From: Embiotoca jacksoni
Taxonomy: Eukaryota; Chordata; Actinopteri; Embiotocidae
Assembly (NCBI GenBank): GCA_022577435.1
Contig: JAKOON010000023.1
Coordinates: 1,548,501-1,612,500 of the forward strand
Length of the DNA stretch: 64,000 nt
Direction of reading: 5' to 3'
Shown piece by piece: positions 25,279-35,612 of this stretch. The position numbers and the translations under genes were made by a program. How positions within the stretch are numbered: position 1 is the stretch's first letter; the number at the start of each line of letters is the position of its first letter. The notes under the pieces were generated by a model. It was given only the letters and a program-made list of their open reading frames with translations. It was not told where the DNA came from and made no database searches.

Positions 25279-25389
25279 TCAGTCTGCAGCACATGTGGGA
25301 GTGCTGGGTTGGTTCAGCTCCATGGTTTTACAAAGCCAGCCAGCAAAGTCTACCTCCTCCACCTCAGACCGCTTGATGAACATATGATT
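25279..25389 (-). CDS. map2k2: map2k2 exon 11 (stop codon)
   Basis: Encodes NHMFIKRSEVEEVDFAGWLC, KTMELNQPSTPTCAAD and TGA at 25281-25279. Acceptor gttctag. Confidence 0.94.
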   Translation of the reverse strand, partial: NHMFIKRSEVEEVDFAGWLCKTMELNQPSTPTCAAD

Positions 25390-28300
25390 CTAGAACAAAA
25401 CACAATCACATATAAACAAATCATTCAAAACGTACTAATAGAATTAAACAGTTTGCGACTCCAACTTCTCAGTTTCCTTGACCAAAATGTCACAGAGTTT
25501 AACTCCAGTGCTGGTTTGATCGAGGTGTTTGTAAAAACTATCTTTTGTGTTCTTGACCTGTCACATATTTTACATATCCCCAGTGCTGATGGGCCTGAAG
25601 AAAAAGTGAAACCTCAATCTCAAATTCAAGTTTAAGTCAAACTGAGGAAACTTACCATCAACATTTTCAAGTCAGCTCTGTCTGCTGGATTTTTGATGAG
25701 ACTGTGGACAGATTACATGTTTATGATTACTTCTGATAGCTAAAACAATGGTAAAAGAACATGTGGACGCAAGGACAACTGAGGAATATTTTCAGGCTAA
25801 AATGTTGTCTTACCACTTTGTCACAAAGTCCTGAAAATCACAGGTGAATACGCCATGGGGTAGTTTAGGTGGGGGCTGAAATACAGAAGGAAGCTCAATG
25901 AAAATGTCAAAGGCAAAACATTCATAATTTGTAAAATGACAGTCAATAATAACTTTTTTCATTCTTACCTCATTGACTATATAGTCCAGCAGTTCAAAGA
26001 TGGCCATTACAGGACCATGACCTGGAAGAGGAGCCATGTTTAACTCAGTTTAATATCACATACAACAACAAGTAAGAAATCAGTCAGAGAAAGTTTCAAT
26101 CAAAAGTACTAAAAGCTCCTTTGTGGCATCCAACAAAACCAAGTGGGCAACTCACTGACATCAGGACGAATGATTTATCCATCTAAAGCGGTCAGCAAGC
26201 AGATTTGCTTCTTGGAGTTATAAATATCTACCTAAAATACTTATGTGTTTGTGTTGCTCACCGCCGACAGGTCTACCCGGTGGTCTGGGTCTAGGTGATG
26301 TGCTGTGTCTCTCTCCCGCTGCATCATCCAATATGGGTCGTCCAAACATGGCCTCCAGTTCTTTGGCATCTGGAGGGGGGATGGGGAAGCGCCCGATTGA
26401 CATCTCTACAAGGGACAAGCCCATACTCCACACGTCTGACTGCACAGAATAGTGGGTTCCCTGCAATCTCTCAGGCTACAGAGGAAACATAAACAACACA
26501 CAAAAAAAAGTAATTCAGCGCATACTAAAGAATTGTTGCTAACTGTTCAAACATTGAATGGTGTAAAATAAATGGCTGAAGTATGAGTGAAAGTCAAAAA
26601 GTGATAGACTGCTCCTCTTGTGCCCCCTAACAGGAGCAGTCTCAGGACTTTTTGATTGCCCCTCGTATTTTGCTGGAGTTAAACTGGTGTCACTGGATTG
26701 CCATTATCTTAAATTAGGTCAAAAATATGAACCTCACACATAAACAATGATGGATGAGAACATTTTTTTGAAAAGTCACAAGGCAACAAATAAGTGAATT
26801 TAGGAAAACCGGCAACATATTAATGTGGACGAAGTGAACTGAATTAACAATTTCAAGGCTATTTCAGGGAGGATCAACATACCGACATGTAGGATCTTGT
26901 CCCAACAAATGAATTGGCCATAGAGTCTATGAGCTGCCCGCTCACGCCAAAGTCACACAACTTGATCTCACCACGTGAATTCACCAGTATGTTTGAGGGC
27001 TTCACATCTGAAGGTAAAAAGGATATGTCATGTAAACTTGACCTAAATGGACATCCATAATGAATACTGTCAAAAGGGACTGCCTTTACCCAAAGTGTGT
27101 ACTGTGTTTGATATCTTTGGTGTGTGACCAACATAAATAAGTGGATACAAAGATTTTAGCAGAATACAATTTGCCTTGTTACTGTACATCACAACCTTAA
27201 AACTTAATCATTTTAAATTCAAGTATGAATCATCAACTCAATAAAAATATTGATACCTCTGTGCATGATTTGGTGTTTTTCTCTTAGATAGGCAAGACCT
27301 CTCAAAACCTGTTTCAAAAGAGGGGAGAATTAACACAAGTCAATAATCTTAAATAACCTTAATGTGAAAACAACAGTCACCACAAACAAGCATGAAATGC
27401 ATCCAGACACATGGCGTGTGTGTTTGTGCATACTGCATGCATGGTTTACTTTGATCACAATATAGTACACTGAAACAGTGATTATGTCATAATTAAAAAA
27501 CTTGAATTTTGTGTGAAAAAGTATTTGATCTAAAAACAATTTAGACTAATCAGTGTTTCATTAATGCCAACTATCTCATATAATTCTATACGACACTAAT
27601 GTAGATAACCACATACTTACAGCAATGCTGACTTTGCCCAGAATCTCCTCAGGGATCCGGTTTGCTTCTTTCAGCACCTGGTCCAGAGACCCACCATCCT
27701 GCATTACAGGGAAAACAGAGTGGTTGTAAACAGCATGTTTGTTCACGATGATACAGCAAAAGTAACAAAAGACCGGCACCACTTGCAACCGCATCGTCAC
27801 TATCGGGATTAACAACATGCTACCATTAATTAATTAATGCATGAACTGTCAATCCCAGATGCTTCAACTAAGTACAGTTTGATGATCACTTTGAGAACAG
27901 ACAGGGCAGAAACTGAAAGTCATCTTACTAATGAGTCTGCCCTGTTTGTGACACGAGACATTATATCTCCTCAACGAGCACAAACGGAGGACACATCAGT
28001 GTGTAGAATCTCTAGATCGACTAAGACATAACCAGAAACCGCAAAGCATCCTGAGTCAGGGCAGGGCCACATAGACTGTTACATCTATTCATGTCAGTTT
28101 ACAAAGCTGTCGTGACTCTCAGTGGTTAATATAGCCAGCTATCACATAAATCACTTTCAAATTTAAACACACATTGAAATTCCTCAATTTCCCCAGTGTA
28201 GACATGTTACACAGCCTGCATCCCTTACGAACCCACTAATAACAAGTAACCACTGAATACACAAAACATTTTGCACCAATGTAATTCATTTACTGAGAAA

Positions 28301-29211
28301 AGGCGCAAATGCAAAGATCAATCTTAGGATTCTTAGATCTAAAGATTAATCTGAAAAACATTGGTAAAATCAAACCCTGTTTTGTACATGACCTTAAGCA
28401 TGGTTATATAGGATAAGGGAGCAAAAAGAGATTATTTATTTGTGGGGATCAATATGGCAATAAACACTTTCTACCGCCACCCTCTCAGATTCTCTCACCA
28501 TGTGTTCCATGCAGATGCTGATCTCTCCATCGTTGTAAAAGGCTCCATAGAAACCCACAATGTAGGGAGAGTTACACTCATGCAGTACCTGAAGCTCTCT
28601 GATGATCTGGTTTCTGATTGCAGGTTTAATTTCTAGGTGAATAAGCTGAGCAGAAAAGAAAGTTGTTTTATTAAATGCGTATCATGGTGTCAAGTACAGG
28701 ATGAACTACTAACGTATTTAGTATAACTTTTTTGTACAAGAAGAGGAATCATATATATATATATATTTTTTTATCTCATAAGTATAATAGTGTACTCGTG
28801 GCTCACTTTTCTGGCCATGATTATGCCTGAAGGTTTGTGGCACTCCTTGTTGACTACTCCTCCATTGCCTGCACCGAGCTCACAGATACGCTGGAAGTCA
28901 TCCTCTTTCAACTCGCCAACCTTCGCCTTCTGGGTGAGGAAAGCCTCTAATCTTTTCTTCTGCTGTTCATCCAGGTCCAGCTCCTCCAGTATTTTCTTAA
29001 GTGCTTCTAAATTGGCCCTAAGAAAACAAATAAAGACTTAGAATAATCCATCTTTCTGGTTTATAACATTATCAAACTGTATTTTATATAAGGATATTAA
29101 CTTGACCAGTAGGATAACTTACTCAGATGCAACATCTGTGTTGGTTGAGGTGGATAATCCATCGCCAGAGGGTGTAATGTTTAAGGGCACTGGTCTCTTT
29201 TTAGGAGCCAT
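25279..29211 (-). CDS. map2k2: Dual-specificity MAP kinase kinase 2 (MEK2), complete
   Basis: Cytoplasmic kinase that is activated by RAF and phosphorylates ERK1/2 on Thr and Tyr. Eleven exons join in phase: 29123-29211, 28807-29017, 28499-28645, 27621-27698, 27257-27308, 26883-27007, 26262-26475, 25969-26021, 25814-25875, 25656-25701, 25279-25389, giving 395 residues (human MEK2 is 400). Visible: N-terminal export-type helix ALKKILEELDLDEQQ (35-49); glycine loop GAGNGG (78-83); catalytic Lys100 in MARK; HRD at 191-193; DFG at 211-213; activation-loop Ser221 and Ser225 in DSMANSF; the proline-rich insert PRPRPPGRP late in exon 7; and the C-terminal docking tail SEVEEVDFAGWLC. KEANRIPEEILGKV and the exon 7 insert favour MEK2 over MEK1. 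Apparently functional; which fish duplicate (a or b) is not decidable. Confidence 0.95.
25656..25701 (-). CDS. map2k2: map2k2 exon 10
   Basis: A 46-base exon encoding CLIKNPADRADLKMLM with the split Cys codon. Acceptor tgtccacag, donor gtaagt. Confidence 0.94.
25814..25875 (-). CDS. map2k2: map2k2 exon 9
   Basis: Encodes PPPKLPHGVFTCDFQDFVTK and two bases of a Cys codon. Acceptor tgtatttcag, donor gtaaga. Confidence 0.94.
25969..26021 (-). CDS. map2k2: map2k2 exon 8
   Basis: Residues 306-323, [18 protein letters not shown]. Acceptor ctcttccag, donor gtaaga. Shorter than the human [20 protein letters not shown] segment by two residues. Confidence 0.93.
26262..26475 (-). CDS. map2k2: map2k2 exon 7 (C-lobe, proline-rich insert)
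   Basis: Residues 235-305. PERLQGTHYSVQSDVWSMGL, then a MEK2-type insert containing PILDDAAGERHSTSPRPRPP. Acceptor ctctgtag, donor gtgagc. Confidence 0.96.
26883..27007 (-). CDS. map2k2: map2k2 exon 6 (activation loop)
   Basis: Residues 193-234. DVKPSNILVN, DFGVSGQLIDSMANSFVG and TRSYMS include both RAF-phosphorylated serines. Acceptor accttcag, donor gtatgt. Confidence 0.96.
27257..27308 (-). CDS. map2k2: map2k2 exon 5 (HR of HRD)
   Basis: Residues 176-192, VLRGLAYLREKHQIMHR, plus one base of the HRD aspartate codon. Acceptor tgaaacag, donor gtatca. Confidence 0.95.
27621..27698 (-). CDS. map2k2: map2k2 exon 4
   Basis: Residues 150-175, DGGSLDQVLKEANRIPEEIL then GKVSIA. Acceptor gtaatgcag, donor gtaagt. 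Confidence 0.95.
28499..28645 (-). CDS. map2k2: map2k2 exon 3 (N-lobe)
   Basis: Residues 101-149. Contains LIHLEIKPAIRNQIIRELQV and ends EISICMEHM, the hinge region. Acceptor ttctgctcag, donor gtgaga. Confidence 0.95.
28807..29017 (-). CDS. map2k2: map2k2 exon 2 (NES, glycine loop, catalytic Lys)
   Basis: Residues 30-100. Contains KKRLEAFLTQKAKVGELKED, ELGAGNGGVV and the terminal MARK. Acceptor ttttcttag, donor gtgagc. Confidence 0.95.
29123..29211 (-). CDS. map2k2: map2k2 exon 1 (start codon)
   Basis: Start ATG at 29211-29209. Encodes MAPKKRPVPLNITPSGDGLS then TSTNTDVAS, and two bases of codon 30. Donor gtaagt. Confidence 0.92.
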
Positions 29212-29717
29212 GTTTATTTGTGTGTAAACTTTGAGCTGGGACTAACTTGACACTTTTCTCCAGTCTAGAAATGATGATATACTAAAGTTAACCCTCCAAT
29301 TAAAGGTGGAAATGGCTCAAGTTATTTGTGATTAGCACATCTAATTATTCTTTTTTTTTTTTCTTTTTTTTTTAAAGATGCCAACAGAACAAACTTAATG
29401 AACGATGAACTTTGTGTTTCCTCTCAGGTGAGCCAGCTGTTATTTGGTGAGACAGGTAGCCTGAGTAATTACGACCCAACCCGAGTATCACGTTCAACGC
29501 GGGATTCAATCCTAACTCTGCTTAAATAGGCAACATCTGATTCACAAGGCAAAGAAGAAAACATCAAATCACGAACACAAACGTGGCAGAACAACGCTAA
29601 CCTTAGCTGACGAGCTCACGTTAGCTAATTAGACGTCACGATAGCTGGTTAGCACGACCATTAGCATTGTGGTCACTGCACCGACGAGAACGAAGCAAAC
29701 ACCCAATTCATCTGCGC

Positions 29718-29778
29718 TTGACTAGTTCCCCTCGTTTCCCCTTGGGGATTAATAAAGTACCTACCTACCTGCCTACAA
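29718..29778 (+). repeat. Teleost retroposon-type tail with short TACC repeat
   Basis: CCCCTTGGGGATTAATAAAG followed by TACCTACCTACC resembles the 3' tail of a common fish retroposon family, as I remember it. Only the tail is recognisable; it lies upstream of map2k2 exon 1. Confidence 0.4.
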
Positions 29779-29899
29779 CGTGACGGCAAACAATATTTTC
29801 AAAACCAGAGCCATAACTAGCGGCACCCACGTTAGCTAGCACGCTAACTCCATCTGCTAGCTGTTGCTGTTACCGTGACAGTAAACACGTTTAACGCTG

Positions 29900-30130
29900 A
29901 CAGCGAAGGACTGTTTCACTTCACAAACACTTCCAGGGCAGTTTCCCTACAGCCAGAAGCACCGGTTTAAGGTGATGTTTGTCCCTGCCTCTTCTTTCAG
30001 CTGGCAGGTGTGAAGTGGCCGCAGACACACACCGGGTCCAGGTGACGAGATGGGGGCGTGGCCGAGTCAGAAGCCCAGCACCACGCGCTCGCGTCAATCT
30101 CGCGATATTCCAGATAGTGACAAGTTTTGC
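29900..30130 (-). promoter_or_regulatory. map2k2: Putative map2k2 promoter / upstream exon region
   Basis: A CpG-richer patch with a TCTCGCGA element (about 30098-30105), typical of TATA-less vertebrate promoters, about 0.9 kb upstream of the map2k2 ATG. The exact start site and any 5' UTR intron are not resolved. Confidence 0.35.
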
Positions 30131-30172
30131 TCCAGTAATCATATGGTCGTATGCCAACGAAATTTTGTAGAC

Positions 30173-30565
30173 ATATTATATTATATTATATTATATGATA
30201 TTATGTTATGTTATATTATATTATGTTATGTTATATTATATTATATTATATTATGTTATATTATGTTATGTTATGTTATGTTATATTATATTATATTATA
30301 TTATATTATGTTATGTTATGTTATATTATGTTATATTATATTATATTATATTATATTATGTTATATTATGTTATATTATATTATATTATGTTATGTTATG
30401 TTATGTTATATTATATTATATTATATTATGTTATATTATATTATATTATATTATGTTATATTACATTATATTATGTTATGTTATATTATATTATATTATG
30501 TTATATTATATTATATTATATTATATTATATTATATTATAGTATATTATATTATGTTATATTATA
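30173..30565. repeat. TTATA/TTATG pentanucleotide array
   Basis: About 79 tandem 5-base units, almost all TTATA or TTATG, with a few variants (TGATA, TTACA, GTATA). No frame of the plus strand contains a stop, so long spurious reading frames rich in Tyr, Ile, Leu and Met appear. This is not a gene. Confidence 0.97.
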
Positions 30566-31869
30566 ATAATGACAAGGATTATTTTTTTAATTTCGAATCT
30601 TTATTTTTTACAGTTAATTTCCATTTTCCCAATAAATTCTACAGAAGAAGACATTATTGTAACTCAGTTGTTAGTTTATCACATACACTTAGCTAAAACT
30701 AATGCAGTCTAATCCAACAGTGCTGCAGTAAATCCCACTCTTATTCCAACCTTTATAAGGCTGTAATGATCCATTTTAGCTGAACCAGTTTTAATGAGAG
30801 ACCCTGGACGTTGCCTGGTTTTCTTGGCTGATAATATAGCCACGGAGTCACGCAAAACGAGGCTTTTAATTCGGAAATCCCTGAAAGCATATCGCTCTGC
30901 TTCTCTCGATTACAGGTATAAAATGATCATTATCTTCCATCAACAGTGCCTACACTGAGTTGAATCTAATCAAAATGACATTAGATGGATAAAACCATAA
31001 TATTTTAGATTAAAACATATTGGTTTACAATAGCTCATTATTTAAGCCATTTTAAATGTCATAATTGATATGTGAAATGTAATTGCAGATGCAACTTTAT
31101 AAATATTATTATATACTAGTATTATATACTCCACATTGGCATGTGTGGCAATTTATTTTTATACAAGAAAGAGCAGCAGTGCATGAAAAAAAGTGACAAA
31201 CAAACAAATTAACATAAATAAATTTAAAAAAACATTCAACAGACTATAGTGGCTGGGGACAGTTTAAATTATATTACATTGTGCATTTTAAACAATACAA
31301 AAGTAATGCAGACACATCATAAAGCACTGCAATACTGTACATTTTTAAAGATGTTTTTGTGTGGCCACTCAACTCTTGTCGTGTGGTTTCCTTTCAGCAG
31401 GTGGCACTCTTGCTCGCTTCTTTACAGCCTTCAAAGTCAGTCAGGGCTGTAGCAGTTTCCTTTGCGCAGCAGCAGTTTAAAGGTATAAAGAGAAATGGAG
31501 ACAGAAGAAACTGAGATATAAGAAATGTTAAAAGCCACTTCATCCCAAACAAAAGAGATAAATCTGTCATTCATTTAGCTCTATTTTGTTTTTTTAATAA
31601 ATAGTTTTTTTTTGCAACTTTGTGTTTACAGATTACTTATACTTGTTTGAAATATTCACCATGTCTGACAAAATACAGCTCCAAACCTGCTGTTTTTGCA
31701 ATAACTAGTTTGTGAAAAATTCTATTTAGGTCACAAGATTGCATAGTCCCAGTTTCAGAGATGTGCTAATCCAGTAACCTTAATTTTAGTTAATCATTAT
31801 GCACATACACTCACAATACGACATACTGTCTTATGGCCTTGGCCTGACTGATATGGTCAGGAAGTTAGC
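30566..31869. other. Intergenic region, map2k2 side of slc22a pseudogene
   Basis: AT-rich, no recognisable exon. The one point of note is a CTCF-like CAGCAGGTGGCAC at about 31398-31410. Confidence 0.4.
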
Positions 31870-34857
31870 TGTTTCTTGTGTCTGGCAGCAACATGCTAAT
31901 AACAGCAGCCACGATGCTGACTGTACCAAAAACAACAAAAGGGAGGATCTTGCTGTAAACACCTGAAAACAGAATAAATTTAGATTAAAATTATCCTCAT
32001 TAATTGCTTCATTGGAACACTAATGTTATGAGCTCCACCTTTGCTTTTACCTGATATGATAATTCTAAATGTTTGCTGTGCATAATGAATCACATTCTTT
32101 TAGAAACAATAAAATCTCTGACGCAAGTAATGCTGTCAAATTTAGTTTATCAGGTTAGCGAAGTTTACTCTGAAACCAAAAGGATCTGTAAAGTACAGAG
32201 AAGACTCAACACACATCAGGGAAATGAAAAAATAATAAAGAAGCCTTTTCTTTTGTGTAAAAAAAAAATCGGACACCAGTTTCCCTAGTGTTGTTACCTA
32301 TTAACAAAAAAAATCCAATCAGTTTAGACTTTTGCTTGAACATATCTATATTCCAAATGTAACCAGGACACTGCGGTGCCCTAAATGTTGTGAGCAAAAT
32401 CCTGAAATCAGTCATGAAATCTACAAAAAGGAGGGATCAGCTCCACAGTGATTACGTATAATTATTGTACACATGGTCATTTCTGAATTCATAAAGTGTA
32501 CGGCTTCAATTATAATTTGAAACAGTACTACACTGATTTTACACATTAGGTTCAGCTTACTCATCAGGGTTTAAATTATCCTGACAATATCATAAATTCA
32601 TACTGTAAACATACATACTGTAGAAACATCTTACAGAAATCTTATGATTGCAACTGGTTACTATCTACAGTTTTGATGCCCCCCCTGTCTCAAAGTGCTT
32701 TGATTTAAATGCTGTACATAAATAAATATGTAAGGACACAGAGTAAACACACTTGCCCATGTAACTCATATAAGGACAGGGGATGCTGCCTGTTCGTGCA
32801 GCTGTGGATGTTGTTTCTAAGCCCATGTTCCTGGCCAAGGTGGGAATCAGCTCAGTGAAAAACACGTAGATGCAGTAAGCACCAGACACACCCATCTTTC
32901 CCACCAAGAAAAAACAACAACATCTGATTATTAGACAAGGTAATTTTAGAAAAGCAAAAGGTCTCCATGTCATTTCAGAGATTCCTGACTCAATCAGTAC
33001 GGTACACAGACCTTCAGGAACCAGCTGGATGATCACTAGCATGATACCACAGAACATCAGTGTGGAGAACAGAAGAGTGGGTCGAGGAACTCGATTAACC
33101 AGGAGCCAAGTGGTTACATATACCACAATGTTATTGCTGCAGACAGGAAGCAGCTGAGGTAGAGATTTCTATTTAGGTTGCTCGTATTGAGAGAGACCAT
33201 AGAATACCATGGCAACAGACATCCTGCAAAACAAATTCTAAACCAAGACTGGAGGAAGATGAAACACTTTGCACGCTTGCATTACATTGCATAAATAAGA
33301 CATTGATCTCGAAGGTATTTTTTTAAACTTTGGTAAATGGTTCACATTGTTCACATAATGCAATGTAATATTTAAAGGCCTCCTTTTAATATTTATTCAT
33401 CTTTTTAAATTGAGTTTGGCAAACAAATTAATGTTTTTATTCATCAAATATTAATGTATGTGTTCAGAAAAGTTATGAACAACGAAAATGAGAAACATTA
33501 CCATATGATAACACCAAAATCTTTTATGTTCCTCATGTTACAGGTGCGTATCAAGTCCATGTAAGTGTATGTCTGCTCTTCTTCGCCTTTATTTTGCTGA
33601 ATTAGACATGAAAAAAAACAGAAGAGTACAGTGCATCTGCTTCGCCACACCACTTAGACAGTTGTTTTCAGATTACATGTTGGAGAAGTACCGCCTGATT
33701 GCCACAGATGGACCATACTTTATACTGGAGAACTATAGTTTTCAAAGCAGCACGAGGAGTAAAAAAGTGACAAAGTACCGTGAGCTCCAAGCACTCTCTG
33801 GCCCTGAATATGACCACGGGGGCAGGGACTCTGTTCAGTTTGGCAGCTTTGTGTATGACAAGCTCAGCTTCCTTTACCCGACCTTTCTACAAAAGCCAAC
33901 GTGGTGACTCAGGAATCACCCTGAACACACGCACAGACAGAAGTTCATTAAAAATGTACACTTAACAACACAGCTATTTTACACTAGTAAAGGTTGATCT
34001 TAGGCAGTCATTAAAAAAATATGAAAATCCTCAATTAAATGTATTTGTGCCCTGGTAACACATGGACAATAATAATTTTGTACGATTAAACATCACATAA
34101 CTTCCCATACCATATAGGGCATGCACAGGATTGGAATCAGTGTCTGGTCTGGATCTGAAACTGAAAACAAAAACCTCACCAGACAGTGACAAGGGGAGGC
34201 ATAAATGACTGATGGCTTTTGTATCGAGTTCTGTCAGTCTAACAATTTTGTTTATCTCAGCTGAGTGAAAGCACAGGCTATCTAACACAAATATCACCCA
34301 AATGTTGTCTAAGCTGACTGACAACAGCCGTATCACTTTCAAATTGATCAGGAGTGAACTTTGGTTTTGAGAAGCTACTTTCATGCATTTAAAAAAAAAA
34401 AAAGAAATGGTGAGGCTGGACCATCATTTTGAGAAATTCTTGGTTGTAAAATACATAAAAGAAATAAATAGTAAAAAAAAAAATTCTCTGAAAAACAATG
34501 AATGGATTTAAGAGCAGAATAGTTTTCAGTAAAGAGATGCAAAGATGAATGACTGTATGCATTGTTCTTTTTGCATTTTTTATTTTATTTTTTCTGTACA
34601 TTCATATCTGGTACTGAATTGGTGAATAATATTTTTTGTGTGTGTTGGATAAGTGTGCTGTTTACGTTGTTTTATGACAGAATAGAATAAAATTGATGAA
34701 TGCAAAATTTTGCCGGAGAATTAAACAAGGTTACAAATCAGTTAAGATCGCTGCCATCTGGTACTTAGTTATATATTAAGTATCATATTAGTTTTATATT
34801 AAAAGATACAACCCAAATAAAAACTGAAGAAAATTCATTTATATAGGGGAAGGTGCA

Positions 34858-34859
<2 letters not shown>

Positions 34860-34902
<43 letters not shown>
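34860..34902. repeat. (AT)n microsatellite
   Basis: About 20 AT units directly abutting the left end of the Tc1-like element. Such elements insert at TA, so this may be the landing site. Confidence 0.95.
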
Positions 34903-34906
<4 letters not shown>

Positions 34907-35612
34907 ATAACATGAGCACTTTATTCGAAACACTACTTATACTGGATATATTAGATATGAGATTCTGGTCCATGTTGACATCATTTCTTCACATCATTTC
35001 TACAGATTTATCAGCTGCACGTTCATGCTGCGAATCCCCCGTTCCACCACATCTCAAACGTGTTCTATGTAATTGTGAGCTGTTTTCTGTGAAGCCACAG
35101 AAGGACATATGTCATATGTAACCAGTTTGAAATTAAAGTTGAAATTATCCTCCTGCAAGCAGCCTTTAGAAGATTGTACTAAACTGTGACCATAAAAAGA
35201 TGGTCAGCAGCAATACTCAGACATGATGTGACATTCAAATGATGATTGTTTGGTATTAAGGGGTCCAAAGTGTGACAAGAAAACATTCCCCACACCCAGT
35301 ACACCAGCAGCAGCCGCAGGGCAAAATAGGTCCATGGATTCATGCTATTTTGAGCATACAATGTGCAGCCTCAGCAGTAATCCAGATTCATCAGACCAGG
35401 CTAGATTTTTCCAGTCGTCAACTGTCCACTGTTGGTGAGTTTGTGCCCACTGGAGCTTCAGATTTCTGCCCTGGGCTGGCAGGAGTGGAACTCAACGTGG
35501 TCCTCCGTTGTTGTTTCACACCTGCCTCAAGGTTGGACATGTTTATTCTGCACCGCTGTTCTGCTCACCACAGTTTTAAAGTGTTCCTAATAAAGTGCTC
35601 GGTGAGTGTATA
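34903..35612 (-). mobile_element. Tc1-like DNA transposon, internally deleted and decayed
   Basis: Terminal inverted repeats begin GAGCACTTTATT at 34914-34925, repeated in reverse complement at 35589-35600. Extending inward, 18 of 20 bases agree. The minus strand reads as a broken Tc1 transposase: WVWGMFSCHTLDPLIPNNHH and LSIAADHLFMVTV (35179-35330), then fragments like DVVERGIRSMNVQLINL and STWTRIS nearer 34950-35060. Stops and gaps interrupt it, and about half of a full-length transposase is missing. It sits in an intron of the slc22a pseudogene. Confidence 0.75.

Noticed and set aside
30050..30696. Long plus-strand open frames (up to 163 codons) rich in Tyr, Ile, Leu and Met
   Set aside because: They are translations of the TTATA/TTATG array, which simply lacks stop codons on this strand.
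33569..33907. 112-codon plus-strand open frame
   Set aside because: The minus strand of the same bases carries the recognisable slc22a relic (RWLL-stop-KGRVKEAELV), so this is an antisense artefact.
35179..35361. 60-codon minus-strand open frame taken as a gene
   Set aside because: It is the surviving middle of a broken Tc1 transposase, not a host gene.
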